Shown one piece after another: positions 35,756-44,357 of a stretch of DNA of 64,000 nucleotides; the stretch's first letter is position 1; each line of letters starts with the position of its first letter. The notes beneath the pieces are model-generated. The model saw only the letters and a program-made list of their open reading frames with translations, made no database searches and was not told the origin of the DNA. Source of the stretch: Peredibacter starrii (GTDB lineage Bacteria > Bdellovibrionota > Bacteriovoracia > Bacteriovoracales > Bacteriovoracaceae). The DNA is taken from the NCBI RefSeq assembly GCF_034259205.1, contig NZ_CP139487.1:744001-808000 (forward strand), read 5' to 3'. A program made the position numbers and the translations under genes.

Positions 35756-36202
35756 TTAGCCGCCCCAATGTTTCAGAAGATGTTGCGATTTAACCAGTGT
35801 CTCAAAATTTGATTCGTGTTTTACGATATCGCGATGGATCTCATCGATGCCGACCCATTTAAAATCCTGATGCTCATGAGAATCAATTTTTACTTCCCAC
35901 TTCTGATCCAGAATAATCAGAAAGCATTCCTCATGGCATTTTCTCTCACGTTGATCAGTGAACTCGTACTTTAAACCGAGGTTCAACATATCCATGATGG
36001 TTTCGATATTGAGACCAGTTTCCTCAATGGCCTCTCTAAGTCCACCTTCTTCATAGGTCTCATTGTCTTCGAGTTTTCCCGTCACGTTTTGCCAGAAGCC
36101 TCCGCGGCGTTCATTGGTTCTCATGAGGAGAAATTGGAATTTATGACTAGGTTGGTCAAGAGCGGCCAAGACCACCTGAGCTTTTTTAGTTTTTGAACTC
36201 AT
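35756..36202 (-). CDS. Nudix hydrolase
   Basis: The 148-residue protein carries a complete Nudix box: Gly-x5-Glu-x7-Arg-Glu-x2-Glu-Glu-x-Gly in GKLEDNETYEEGGLREAIEE (residues ~38-57). The N-terminus KAQVVLAALDQPSHKFQFLL and FKWVGIDEIHRD fit the dihydroneopterin-triphosphate pyrophosphatase (NudB)-like group, but the substrate is not sure. It is first in the operon with two outer-membrane-type proteins. Confidence 0.9.
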   Translation of the reverse strand: MSSKTKKAQVVLAALDQPSHKFQFLLMRTNERRGGFWQNVTGKLEDNETYEEGGLREAIEETGLNIETIMDMLNLGLKYEFTDQRERKCHEECFLIILDQKWEVKIDSHEHQDFKWVGIDEIHRDIVKHESNFETLVKSQHLLKHWGG

Positions 36203-36335
36203 AATTTATTATGAGCGACAAGATCAGGATTGTCCAAAAACTCGAGTGAGATTTTAGGTAGTTTGCTCTGCGTAGCTGACCTTAAAACTCAACTTATAAA
36301 TTGCGTCATATGGCCGGATTTGATATGAAGAATAG

Positions 36336-37022
36336 ATGAATGATTTGAATACGATACTCTTCAATATAGCTCAATCCCTGCCTGGGTTTTTGCTCGCAAT
36401 CGTGACACACGAAGCGGCCCACGCGTGGATGGCGAATAAATTTGGAGATCCAACTGCGAAAAACGCAGGTCGTTTAACATTAAATCCTGCTGCACACTAC
36501 GATCCATGGGGAACGATCTTCTTCCCACTTCTAGCTGCTGTAACAAATTTCGCCATGATCGGTTGGGCACGTCCAGTGCCGATCGAAGTTCGTAATTTCA
36601 AAAAGATCCGTTCTGGAATTTTCTGGGTAAGTTTCGCTGGTCCGCTATCGAACCTACTACTTGGAACTCTTTCAGCTCTCGTACTTGCAGTGATTGCAAC
36701 GAAAGTTTCTCCTGATTGGGGTTACTATCGCATTTCAATTCGCATGCTTCAGTACTCTGTATTCATTAACTTCATTTTGGCCTTCTTCAATTTGATTCCG
36801 CTTCCACCACTTGATGGTTCGAAGATGGTTTCATCTTTTCTGAAAGGTCAGGCGCTTTATAAGTACGAAAATTTCGCCCGTTACACACCGGTGATCTTCC
36901 TGATGGTGATGGCCCTGAGTTTCATGGGCATTCACACTCTGAGCTACGTACTTATGCCAGCTCAAGTTATTGCTAACTATTTGATGTTCACCTTTGTAGG
37001 ACTCTTCGGAGGAATCGTATGA
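36336..37022 (+). CDS. M50 family site-2 protease
   Basis: An intramembrane metalloprotease of 228 residues with several membrane helices. The zinc site is THEAAHAWMANKFGDPT (His 25, Glu 26, His 29), and the third ligand lies in LIPLPPLDGSKM. It lacks a PDZ domain, so it belongs to the short 'YwhC/SpoIVFB-like' group often placed next to scpA. Its stop overlaps scpA by 4 bp (ATGA). Confidence 0.93.
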   Translation: MNDLNTILFNIAQSLPGFLLAIVTHEAAHAWMANKFGDPTAKNAGRLTLNPAAHYDPWGTIFFPLLAAVTNFAMIGWARPVPIEVRNFKKIRSGIFWVSFAGPLSNLLLGTLSALVLAVIATKVSPDWGYYRISIRMLQYSVFINFILAFFNLIPLPPLDGSKMVSSFLKGQALYKYENFARYTPVIFLMVMALSFMGIHTLSYVLMPAQVIANYLMFTFVGLFGGIV

Positions 37023-37864
37023 CCGAGAATGAAATCCTAGTTAAGATAGATCGTTTCGACGGTCCTCTAGCACTTCTTCTGCACTTAGTTCAGAAAGAAG
37101 AAATGCGTATTCAGGAGCTTGAGCTCAATACGATCACTCATCAGTATCTTGATTATCTTCAAAAGATGCAGGATCTGAACTTTGATGTGGCCGGTGAATA
37201 TCTTTATATGGCCGCGACTCTTCTTTATTTAAAGTCGCAAACAATCGCGGATGAATCTCAGGATCAGAACCTGATCAAGATTACTGCCGGTGAAATGGGT
37301 CTTGAGATCCAGACTCGTGGTGATTTGATTAAGCGTCTTGAAGAGCTTGAGCGCTTCCAGCGTCTAGGTCAGCGTCTTTGGGGCCTACCAAAGAAAGGTC
37401 ACGAGATTTTCGTGAAAGGAAAAGTAGATCGTAAGGCGATCGAAGATTCCATCCTTACTCCAATTGATCTTCAGCAATTAACTGAAACCATGATGGATCT
37501 TATCCGTCGTGAGAAGCGTAAATATGCCGTTGTTAAGCGTGATCGTCTCTCTATTAAGGAGAAATTGGTTCGTCTTAAGTCTATGCTTAAGGAAGGCGAT
37601 ACAACTCAATTTGATAAGCTTCTAGATGAAAATGAAACAGGAATTATTGATAAAGTAATCACCTTTATCTCGCTTCTTGAGCTTGCTCGTCTGAAAAAAT
37701 TACAAATTTTCCAGAACGAGGATAAAGGCTCCATTTACATCGAGGTTAAGGAAAGTTTAGAGTCTTTCGATCCAGAAACAGCAAATGGTTTCGATCCGGA
37801 AGGCGAAGCAAACAAACCAAAAGAAGCGGCAGCCCCTGCGGAAGCAGCGGCCCCTATCCAATAA
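37019..37864 (+). CDS. scpA: segregation and condensation protein A
   Basis: The kleisin subunit of the SMC-ScpAB condensin. The 281-residue protein begins with the usual IDRFDGPLALLLHLVQKEEM, has YLYMAATLLYLKSQTI, and a C-terminal SMC-head-binding helix region (VITFISLLELARLKKLQIFQ). A proline/alanine/glutamate-rich tail of ~35 residues ends the protein. scpB follows after 9 bp. Confidence 0.95.
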   Translation: MTENEILVKIDRFDGPLALLLHLVQKEEMRIQELELNTITHQYLDYLQKMQDLNFDVAGEYLYMAATLLYLKSQTIADESQDQNLIKITAGEMGLEIQTRGDLIKRLEELERFQRLGQRLWGLPKKGHEIFVKGKVDRKAIEDSILTPIDLQQLTETMMDLIRREKRKYAVVKRDRLSIKEKLVRLKSMLKEGDTTQFDKLLDENETGIIDKVITFISLLELARLKKLQIFQNEDKGSIYIEVKESLESFDPETANGFDPEGEANKPKEAAAPAEAAAPIQ

Positions 37865-37873
37865 GGAAGTGCT

Positions 37874-39292
37874 ATGGATTCGATGAACGACATCAACTAC
37901 GAATGGGATCTTTCTGTTGAAGCGCAAGCTGCAGCGGAAATGTCGGAAGTTGAGACTGTTGAAACAGTTGAAGTTGCAGCTACTACTGAAACGGTAGAAG
38001 CCGAGGGCTTCTCGCTTGACCTCAATCACTATGATGAGAAAGAGCAAGAAGATATGCTTTGGCAGGCGCGTACGGGTCTAAATGCAGACACGCTTTGCGG
38101 TGCTATCGAAACAATCATTTTCATGTCTGACCGCCCGATCTCAATTCAAAAGATCAAAGCTCAGATTGATAACGAACTTCCACTACGTGTGATCCACGAA
38201 TCACTTTCTAAACTCCAGGCCGGTTACGAAGAAAAATTCCATGGTATTCGTCTGGTAGAGGTTGCGGAAGGTTACCAGTTCCGTACGAAAGCGACTTATT
38301 CGAAATTCGTTCAGAACCTATTTAAGATCAATTCACTTGTTCTTACTCCAACAGCTCTTGAAGTGTTGGCGATCATTGCCTACAAACAACCGGTTTCTAA
38401 AACTGAAGTTGAAAAAATCCGTGGTGTGGATTCATCTCACATCATCCGTGCTCTTATGGATAAGCGTCTGGTGAGAATCACTGGCCGTTCTGAAGAGCTA
38501 GGTCGTCCATCTCTATTTGGAACGACTGATGAGTTCCTTGAAGTATTTAACCTTGCTGATATCTCGGGTCTTCCACCTGAGTATGAGCTTGAAGAAATGG
38601 CGACTAAGAACACAATCGGTACAATTGCTGATATCAAGTCAGTAGTGTTTCGTTCTGAGAACCTTTCTAAATTCAGCGCTGATGAGTCTGACGAGCTTGA
38701 AAGACTTTCAAACGACATCAACCTTATCGCTGCTGATACAAATTTCACGGCCCTTCTTAAATCTGAAGAGAAGAGAAAAACTGACGGCGAAACTGCTGTT
38801 CGTAAGTCCGCTTTCGATATTCTTGAAGACTTCGTTAACCGTGAAGAGTCTGTACGTCAGACTAAGGCCGCAGCTGATTCAATCACTATTATGAACGTGA
38901 TTGATGCCAAGGTTGTGGACATCGCTCAAGAGGGTGTTGTTTTCAATGCTCCTGAAATCGATGAAGAGTTTGAAGCTCTAAGAGCTGCGGAAATTGCAGA
39001 AATTGAAGAAGCTGAAGCTGCTCACGTAGCAGAAGAAGTTGTTAACTTCGAATCAATGGATCTGTCTCAAGAAGCTGAGGAATTAGAGCGAGCTCTAGAC
39101 CTAGCATTCGAGAACCTGACTGGCGAAAAGCTAGAAGAAGGGGAGATGGCCTTTGATGTTGATGGTGATATCAACAACTTAGACTTCACAATTGATGAAG
39201 CAATTACCAAGGGTAAAGATTTTGATCTTGACCTGGCGTTCCTAAATGAAGTACCAGTACCAGCTATAGAAAATAACGACGAGAACCTGTAA
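37874..39292 (+). CDS. scpB: segregation and condensation protein B (with long acidic extensions)
   Basis: The core ScpB winged-helix domain is visible at about residues 70-245 (CGAIETIIFMSDRPISIQKI, VLTPTALEVLAIIAYKQPVS, GRSEELGRPSLFGTTDEF). The protein is 472 residues, against ~200 in most bacteria: there is an acidic N-terminal extension of ~70 and an acidic C-terminal tail of more than 200 residues with many Glu/Asp and Ala. GGAAG precedes ATG 37874. It partners ScpA upstream. Confidence 0.93.
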   Translation: MDSMNDINYEWDLSVEAQAAAEMSEVETVETVEVAATTETVEAEGFSLDLNHYDEKEQEDMLWQARTGLNADTLCGAIETIIFMSDRPISIQKIKAQIDNELPLRVIHESLSKLQAGYEEKFHGIRLVEVAEGYQFRTKATYSKFVQNLFKINSLVLTPTALEVLAIIAYKQPVSKTEVEKIRGVDSSHIIRALMDKRLVRITGRSEELGRPSLFGTTDEFLEVFNLADISGLPPEYELEEMATKNTIGTIADIKSVVFRSENLSKFSADESDELERLSNDINLIAADTNFTALLKSEEKRKTDGETAVRKSAFDILEDFVNREESVRQTKAAADSITIMNVIDAKVVDIAQEGVVFNAPEIDEEFEALRAAEIAEIEEAEAAHVAEEVVNFESMDLSQEAEELERALDLAFENLTGEKLEEGEMAFDVDGDINNLDFTIDEAITKGKDFDLDLAFLNEVPVPAIENNDENL

Positions 39293-39309
39293 GGGTTCTC
39301 GTTCTTTTC
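39279..39309 (+). terminator. terminator overlapping the scpB stop codon
   Basis: A perfect 9-bp stem, ACGAGAACC / GGTTCTCGT (39279-39287 and 39294-39302), with the TAA stop of scpB inside the 6-nt loop and TCTTTTCT after it. It would terminate site-2 protease-scpA-scpB transcripts, partly or wholly, before rluB. Confidence 0.75.
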
Positions 39310-39350
39310 TCTCAACCTTATAACTGCCGGGAGGCAGATTGGAGTCAAAA

Positions 39351-40379
39351 ATGTCTAATCAAGACCTATCTATCCGTTTACAAAAAGTTATCGCAGACTG
39401 TGGTGTTACTTCGAGAAGAAAAGCTGAAGGCTATATTCTTGATGGCCGAGTGACTGTTAACGCGAAAATCGTGACTGAGCTTGGAACAAAAGTTAACCCT
39501 CATACGGACATCATCCAGGTTGATGGTGTGACTCTAGAACTAGCAGCGATTGATAAAGTGTATGTTGTTCTTAATAAGCCACGTGCTTATATGACAACTC
39601 TATCAGATCCTGAAGGTCGTCCAACTGTGATGGACCTTATCTACGGTGTTAAACAAAGAATTTTCCCTGTTGGTCGTCTCGACTATCTTTCTGAAGGTCT
39701 TTTGATCCTTACGAACGATGGTGACCTTGCCAACATGATCATGCACCCTCGTTACGAAGTTGAGAAAGTGTACGAAGTAAAAGTTTTCGGTCACGTTAAC
39801 GAAGCACTTCTTGCAAAAATCAAGCGCGGGGTCATGACTGAAGACGGTCTTCTTAAGCCGAAATCAGTTCGTGTAATTGAGCAGCTTCCAAACAAAACAT
39901 GGCTTGAGTTCCGCCTTAACGAAGGTAAGAACCGCGAGATCCGTAAGATTTGTGATGCTGTAGATCTAACTGTAGATAAACTTCGTCGTGTTGCTATCGA
40001 AGGTCTGAACATTCAGTCTCTTCCAGTTGGCCAGTATATGTTCACAACTCGTAAAGAACTTCTTAAAGCATTAGGTCTTAATGAGCACGGTGAGAAAGTT
40101 GCTCTTCGTAAGTTCGTATCTGCGAAGAAGACACTTAACACAACAAAAGTTGCTAAGATTGTTTCTAAAACAGCTCGTCCTGCTGATGACAAACGCTTCC
40201 AAAGCTTCCGTAAGGAAAGTTATTACGAAACTGTTGCGTCAATTAAAGATCTTAAGATGCGTCAGGCAGAAGAAGAGGCTACAAAGAAAGCAGAGGCAGA
40301 AGCACAAGAAAGAGCTGCGCATTTCGCTAAGTCTATGAAGAAGTCTTCGAAGTCTAGAGGTTATGGAAATAAGAATTAA
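39351..40379 (+). CDS. rluB: 23S rRNA pseudouridine synthase (RluB-like)
   Basis: The start is at ATG 39351, with GGAG correctly placed upstream; a TTG four codons earlier is not favoured. The 342-residue protein has an N-terminal S4 domain (IRLQKVIADCGVTSRRKAEG) and the catalytic Asp 111 in PVGRLDYLSEGLLILTNDGD. The Lys/Arg-rich tail of ~100 residues is longer than in E. coli RluB. The RluB/RluE subgroup is assigned by similarity to the S4-containing type, so the exact position modified is inferred. Confidence 0.92.
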   Translation: MSNQDLSIRLQKVIADCGVTSRRKAEGYILDGRVTVNAKIVTELGTKVNPHTDIIQVDGVTLELAAIDKVYVVLNKPRAYMTTLSDPEGRPTVMDLIYGVKQRIFPVGRLDYLSEGLLILTNDGDLANMIMHPRYEVEKVYEVKVFGHVNEALLAKIKRGVMTEDGLLKPKSVRVIEQLPNKTWLEFRLNEGKNREIRKICDAVDLTVDKLRRVAIEGLNIQSLPVGQYMFTTRKELLKALGLNEHGEKVALRKFVSAKKTLNTTKVAKIVSKTARPADDKRFQSFRKESYYETVASIKDLKMRQAEEEATKKAEAEAQERAAHFAKSMKKSSKSRGYGNKN

Positions 40380-41466
40380 GAAAGGAAAGATCCTCATTTA
40401 CCGAGTCTTCGACATCGGTTCAGAGATCGACCTTGAAAAAGTTGAGGCCCTTTTTGAAGATACCAAGCTCAAAGGCCGCTTCAAACTAGATCGTAAGCAT
40501 AACATGTCCCTTATCATCTCGAGTTCACCGCTCTCAATTCAATTGGGATCGGTGAACATGAGATTACAAGACCAGATGGTCGCCGCCGAACTGATTGCAA
40601 AAGTTTGGTACTTCGGAACCGTCTCTCTTTGTTTCCAAATTCCAATTCCTGAAAATACAAACTGGCCTGAGCTTGTGAAGATCGCGAGCTGGATTGAGAA
40701 CGACAATGAGATCGAAGTTCTTGCCCGTGAGAAGGCGAAACAGTTCCAGAACGATATTAAGAACGCCATTCCTGTATTGAATGAATGGAGCATGAACGAA
40801 GACTACGTGACCTACTTCATTCAAGAGCTTGATGGTCTACAGGGTCCTCTTGCAACATTAACAGAAAAGGTTGATGTGCCGGCGCTGATTCTGGCCGAAT
40901 CAAAAGACATTTTGTCTGAACAAGTGAAGAAGAGCATTCTCGAAAACACTTACCAGTATTCGAGAGATGACCTGGTTGTTGTCGACTGGAACTCTGCACT
41001 TGTGGTTGAGCCAAACGGATCAATGGACGTGCCACTGGTTATTGAGTTTGCCCTTAACCAATTACTCGAACTCCGTTACTACGATGATCTTCTCGATCAG
41101 CGTTTAAATACTCTCTACAATGAAGTTGTAGGAAAGAAGCGTGGTCTTCTATCAAACAAATACTCGCGTCTTGCTGAAGATGCGGGACAAATTTATCTCG
41201 AGATTTCAGAGATCGTTGAGAACGTAGAGAACTCATTTAAGACAGTGGGAGATTTTTATCTCGCGACTATCTTCCGTGCGTCTTCAAAACGTTTCCGTTT
41301 CGATGACTGGCAGAAGAGCATTAATGAGAAGCTTGGCAACCTTGCCGAGATTTCAAAACTATTGCATTCAGAAGTGAGTGAATCGAGAAATCAGACGTTG
41401 GAGATCATCATCATCGTGTTGATTGCGATTGAGGTCGTACCGTTTTTGTACAACCTCTCGCAGTAG
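40363..41466 (+). CDS. RMD1 / DUF155 family protein
   Basis: The 367-residue protein is of the family named after yeast Rmd1. Its N-terminus, MEIRIKKGKILIYRVFDIGS, has the beta-rich start, WYFGTVSLCFQIPIPENTNW lies near residue 85, and near the end NQTLEIIIIVLIAIEVVPFL is a single membrane helix. The gene overlaps rluB by 17 bp, so it is probably co-transcribed. The biochemical role in bacteria is not known. Confidence 0.85.
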   Translation: MEIRIKKGKILIYRVFDIGSEIDLEKVEALFEDTKLKGRFKLDRKHNMSLIISSSPLSIQLGSVNMRLQDQMVAAELIAKVWYFGTVSLCFQIPIPENTNWPELVKIASWIENDNEIEVLAREKAKQFQNDIKNAIPVLNEWSMNEDYVTYFIQELDGLQGPLATLTEKVDVPALILAESKDILSEQVKKSILENTYQYSRDDLVVVDWNSALVVEPNGSMDVPLVIEFALNQLLELRYYDDLLDQRLNTLYNEVVGKKRGLLSNKYSRLAEDAGQIYLEISEIVENVENSFKTVGDFYLATIFRASSKRFRFDDWQKSINEKLGNLAEISKLLHSEVSESRNQTLEIIIIVLIAIEVVPFLYNLSQ

Positions 41467-41470
41467 AAAA

Positions 41471-41779
41471 CTAATTATCGATATTGTTCAGATTCTTTTC
41501 ATCCATAGATTCATTTAGAAAATCTACGGCGAATTCAACTGCCTGATCACCATAGGCCATTTCCTTGTGATCAACGGCGAAGTTCGCGTGCTTGATAAGT
41601 TCAGCGGTTTTTCTCATAAGTTCAGCACTAGCGTCGAAGTATTCACCTTCTTCTTCAGAAGCAAGTACGTGAGCGAGTAGGGCGTGAACACTTTTGATCA
41701 GACGAACTTGAGTAGAAGTCAGTTCTTCTGTATCAAGTTTCATCGTTAGTTCGCTGTTCTTCTGTCCTAGGCTATGCAT
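41471..41779 (-). CDS. hypothetical protein
   Basis: The start is at ATG 41779, with AAAGGA 8 nt before it; another in-frame ATG at 41803 lacks a ribosome site. The 102-residue helical, acidic protein contains VRLIKSVHALLAHVLASEEE and FDASAELMRKTAELIKHANF. No family is recognised. It lies 4 bp from the RMD1 stop (convergent). Confidence 0.65.
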   Translation of the reverse strand: MHSLGQKNSELTMKLDTEELTSTQVRLIKSVHALLAHVLASEEEGEYFDASAELMRKTAELIKHANFAVDHKEMAYGDQAVEFAVDFLNESMDEKNLNNIDN

Positions 41780-41875
41780 ATTTTGATCCTTTTTAAGCAC
41801 CATCAGGAACTTTATCGGGAGAATTCCTAGGAAATTTAGCTATTTATGCCGGAGTAAAAGATTTCGGGTTTTAGC

Positions 41876-41904
41876 TTTACAAGCTGGGTTAGGGAGCGTA
41901 TAAC
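41876..41904 (+). promoter_or_regulatory. sigma-70 promoter of tRNA-fMet
   Basis: A -35 TTTACA (41876-41881) and -10 TATAAC (41899-41904) with a 17-bp spacer, 31 bp upstream of the tRNA 5' end. A GC-containing discriminator region follows. This is a strong housekeeping-type promoter. Confidence 0.75.
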
Positions 41905-41935
41905 TACTTTAATTTCCAAGACTTTCATTATCAAT

Positions 41936-42017
<82 letters not shown>

Positions 42018-42061
42018 TTCAAATACATACACCAGATACAGAGACCACCAGTTACCCTCGG

Positions 42062-42078
42062 GCGTGAATTGGGCGTGA
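42062..42078 (+). promoter_or_regulatory. putative integrase arm-type site, left
   Basis: GCGTGAATTGGGCGTGA, a near direct duplication of GCGTGA, lies 44 bp inside attL. The identical 17 bp occurs in the same orientation at 56502-56518, near attR, and nowhere else that I noticed. Such shared sites near both ends are expected for arm-binding by a lambda-type integrase. Confidence 0.5.
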
Positions 42079-42090
42079 ATCCTTTTTCCA

Positions 42091-43269
42091 TCATACAGAT
42101 GCCACCGCATAGTCCTTACCCCTTTCGGACATTAGGGGAGGATAAGTCACGTCCAGATTTCTAGAAAAACTGTTCACCGAGAGCACATCAGCTCGTTTAC
42201 CAATGTTGGGCTGAATAATATCTCTCACTTCTTGAAGATACTCATTACTTAGGTGAGCATATTTTTCCGTCGTCTTGATGTCGACATGACCCAGAACTTT
42301 TTTTAGGTCGTAAAGATTCCCGCCATTCATCATAAATAGACTGGCATAGGTGTGACGAGCATCATGGATACGGATACGGCGTACTTCACATGCTTCAAAA
42401 GTCATGGCCCAAGTTCTGCTTCTAAAGTTGTTAGCATCAATTGGACGTCCAGTTACATTGCTAAAAATGAATGAACCGTTGGCAGAATTTTTAAGTGCTG
42501 CCAATTCAACTTTCAGTAGTGAGGGAAGGGGAACCGTTCGATCTTTTTTTCCTTTGGTTGTTCCTAAGAGTTTATGTTCTTTAGAGCACCAAGAGTCCGA
42601 AACGAGTATTCGATCCCGATCAAAGTAGATTTTATGCCATTCAAGTCCAAGCACTTCACCAAGTCTCATTCCTGTGAGGAAGAGAGTTAAGTAAAAGACG
42701 TGAATCCATCGCTCCTCACCAACAAATCTCTGATTAGTATAAGTTAAGATCTGATCCAGTTCATCGTGTTCAAGGAAATCCATTTCTTTGTTGTCGAGCT
42801 TTAGCTGTTTAAAGCTACGGCTTGGATTTCTAGCAATGTAATCATTGTTAAAGGAATGATTAAATACGGCCTTGAAGTGTTGAATAACCTTGTTCACGGT
42901 CGATTTTGAAAGCCCCTTCTTTATCTTCCCTGTAACAATCTTCTCAAAGTGCATAGAATTGATTTCGCTGATCCTAAGACCACTTAAAATCGGAGCGATA
43001 TACTGCTTATGCATTTGAACATCTTTTACGAGGGATGATTCTCTTTTTCTTGTTGAAGCATTCACATGCCAAAACTCAAAGATCTCATCGTACAGGTAAT
43101 CTTTTGCCTGACTACCTGTGAGCGCTTGAGTTTCAATCTGGGTGAGAGTGTCTCGTTCAAATTTGATTGCTTGGGCTTTTAAAGGGAAAGACTTGGTTAA
43201 GTGTCTTTTACCTTTATACCAAACTTCAACCTTCCATTTACCAGTCTTTTTGTTTTGTTGGATCGCCAT
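42091..43269 (-). CDS. int: tyrosine recombinase / integrase
   Basis: The 392-residue phage-type integrase has an N-terminal arm-binding domain (MAIQQNKKTGKWKVEVWYKG), a SAM-like core-binding domain (~60-160) and the catalytic domain with Arg 202 (LTGMRLGEVLG), Lys near 241, His 302 and Arg 305 (IHDARHTYAS), His 328 (VLGHVD) and nucleophile Tyr 337 (TTEKYAHLS). It lies 73 bp from attL, pointing toward it, as in many tRNA-integrated elements. The excisionase is 3 bp upstream. Confidence 0.96.
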   Translation of the reverse strand: MAIQQNKKTGKWKVEVWYKGKRHLTKSFPLKAQAIKFERDTLTQIETQALTGSQAKDYLYDEIFEFWHVNASTRKRESSLVKDVQMHKQYIAPILSGLRISEINSMHFEKIVTGKIKKGLSKSTVNKVIQHFKAVFNHSFNNDYIARNPSRSFKQLKLDNKEMDFLEHDELDQILTYTNQRFVGEERWIHVFYLTLFLTGMRLGEVLGLEWHKIYFDRDRILVSDSWCSKEHKLLGTTKGKKDRTVPLPSLLKVELAALKNSANGSFIFSNVTGRPIDANNFRSRTWAMTFEACEVRRIRIHDARHTYASLFMMNGGNLYDLKKVLGHVDIKTTEKYAHLSNEYLQEVRDIIQPNIGKRADVLSVNSFSRNLDVTYPPLMSERGKDYAVASV

Positions 43270-43272
43270 AGA

Positions 43273-43548
43273 TTACTCCTTTGAGTTCTCTTTGGCCCAT
43301 TTCTGAAGTTCACCTTTCTTAAAGCGAACACATGCCCCAATTTTGAAATAGGGGATTGTCTTCATGGATACCATTTTATCTATCGTCTTGATTGATACCT
43401 TAAGGAAGTCAGATGCTTCCTGTTTGGTTATCAATGCTTCATCATCGCACACTATTCGGTTGTCAAAGATTGGACTCGTAATAGCATTAGATGGAGTTTT
43501 TCTCTTTAAGCGTAGGGGTGAGTGTGAAAGAATTTCAGGCTTTCTCAT
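43273..43548 (-). CDS. excisionase-like helix-turn-helix protein (HTH_17)
   Basis: The 91-residue protein has an N-terminal basic tail and then the MerR/excisionase-type helix-turn-helix LITKQEASDFLKVSIKTIDK with the wing YFKIGACVRFKKGELQKWAK, the usual HTH_17 pattern. Its position directly before the integrase gene supports a role as Xis, setting the direction of recombination. Confidence 0.85.
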   Translation of the reverse strand: MRKPEILSHSPLRLKRKTPSNAITSPIFDNRIVCDDEALITKQEASDFLKVSIKTIDKMVSMKTIPYFKIGACVRFKKGELQKWAKENSKE

Positions 43549-43551
43549 AAA

Positions 43552-44238
43552 CTACTCCTCGTATCCCAAAGCTTTCAAGATCGTCATTGGGAGAGTGAGC
43601 CGGTTTTCAAAGATTAGCTTTCGGTGGGCGACGATGGTTTGAAGGTAAATCCTGTCGAGTAGTCTTTGCTTGGATCTAGAATCTACTTTTTTAAAGTTGC
43701 ACAGATCTTTGATGATATTTTGAACCGAAACGGAATTTATATCTTCATTATCTATTGCAAAGATCATTATGCCCATGTCTTCAAGAACAGCATATTTAAA
43801 ATTATCCTTTAACATAGAGACATACTGTTCATGAATTTCTCCATTTACTTCTATGCCAACGCCATTAAATGCAGCTCCATTGAATTGAAAACCAGAGTCC
43901 TTAGTTTGAAGACAAGATCCTTTAATACTAGGGAAGAATAAGTCGATATTCATGTTCCCAATCCAGAAGCTTTGGTGCACCTCAAGCTTAGTATGTAGTT
44001 TAATTTCTTTGAGAAGTAATTTCTCAAACTGAGTGACGGTTACTTGTTTTTTATGGGTTTTGTTAAGTAAGAGACAGACTTCTTCATAGGCTTGTTTAAG
44101 TAAGTCTGAACCGTAGTTCTTAAGCTTATTCTTTGTGGCGTAGGGTAAAGTTCTTCTGTCTAGAAACCTATTTTGAATTTTAGGCAAGCAAAGCGACCCG
44201 GAAGATCCTTCTGAGTCTGAAATTTTTATATTTTCCAT
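43552..44238 (-). CDS. DUF559 / Vsr-like nuclease-fold protein
   Basis: The start at ATG 44238 has AGGAGG 9 nt upstream. The 228-residue product contains FEKLLLKEIKLHTKLEVHQS, IGNMNIDLFFPS and GIEVNGEIHEQYVSMLKDNF then AVLEDMGIMIFAI, matching the order 'EKxLxxxL ... DFxxPxxK ... IEVDGxxH ... R-D-x-L-x-x-x-G' of DUF559 and Vsr endonucleases (acidic Asp, Glu residues at the active site). The homology is suggestive, and the function could be DNA cleavage in element transfer or defence. Confidence 0.55.
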   Translation of the reverse strand: MENIKISDSEGSSGSLCLPKIQNRFLDRRTLPYATKNKLKNYGSDLLKQAYEEVCLLLNKTHKKQVTVTQFEKLLLKEIKLHTKLEVHQSFWIGNMNIDLFFPSIKGSCLQTKDSGFQFNGAAFNGVGIEVNGEIHEQYVSMLKDNFKYAVLEDMGIMIFAIDNEDINSVSVQNIIKDLCNFKKVDSRSKQRLLDRIYLQTIVAHRKLIFENRLTLPMTILKALGYEE

Positions 44239-44357
44239 AGTATATAACCTCCTGTGGTTAGCAAATAGCATCTCTGTAATGGCTCAAGTTGAACGGCTTG
44301 GGTTATATAGACCGTGGGTTGATTTACAGGCCCGTAGTATAACTAGAGGTTTTTGGA

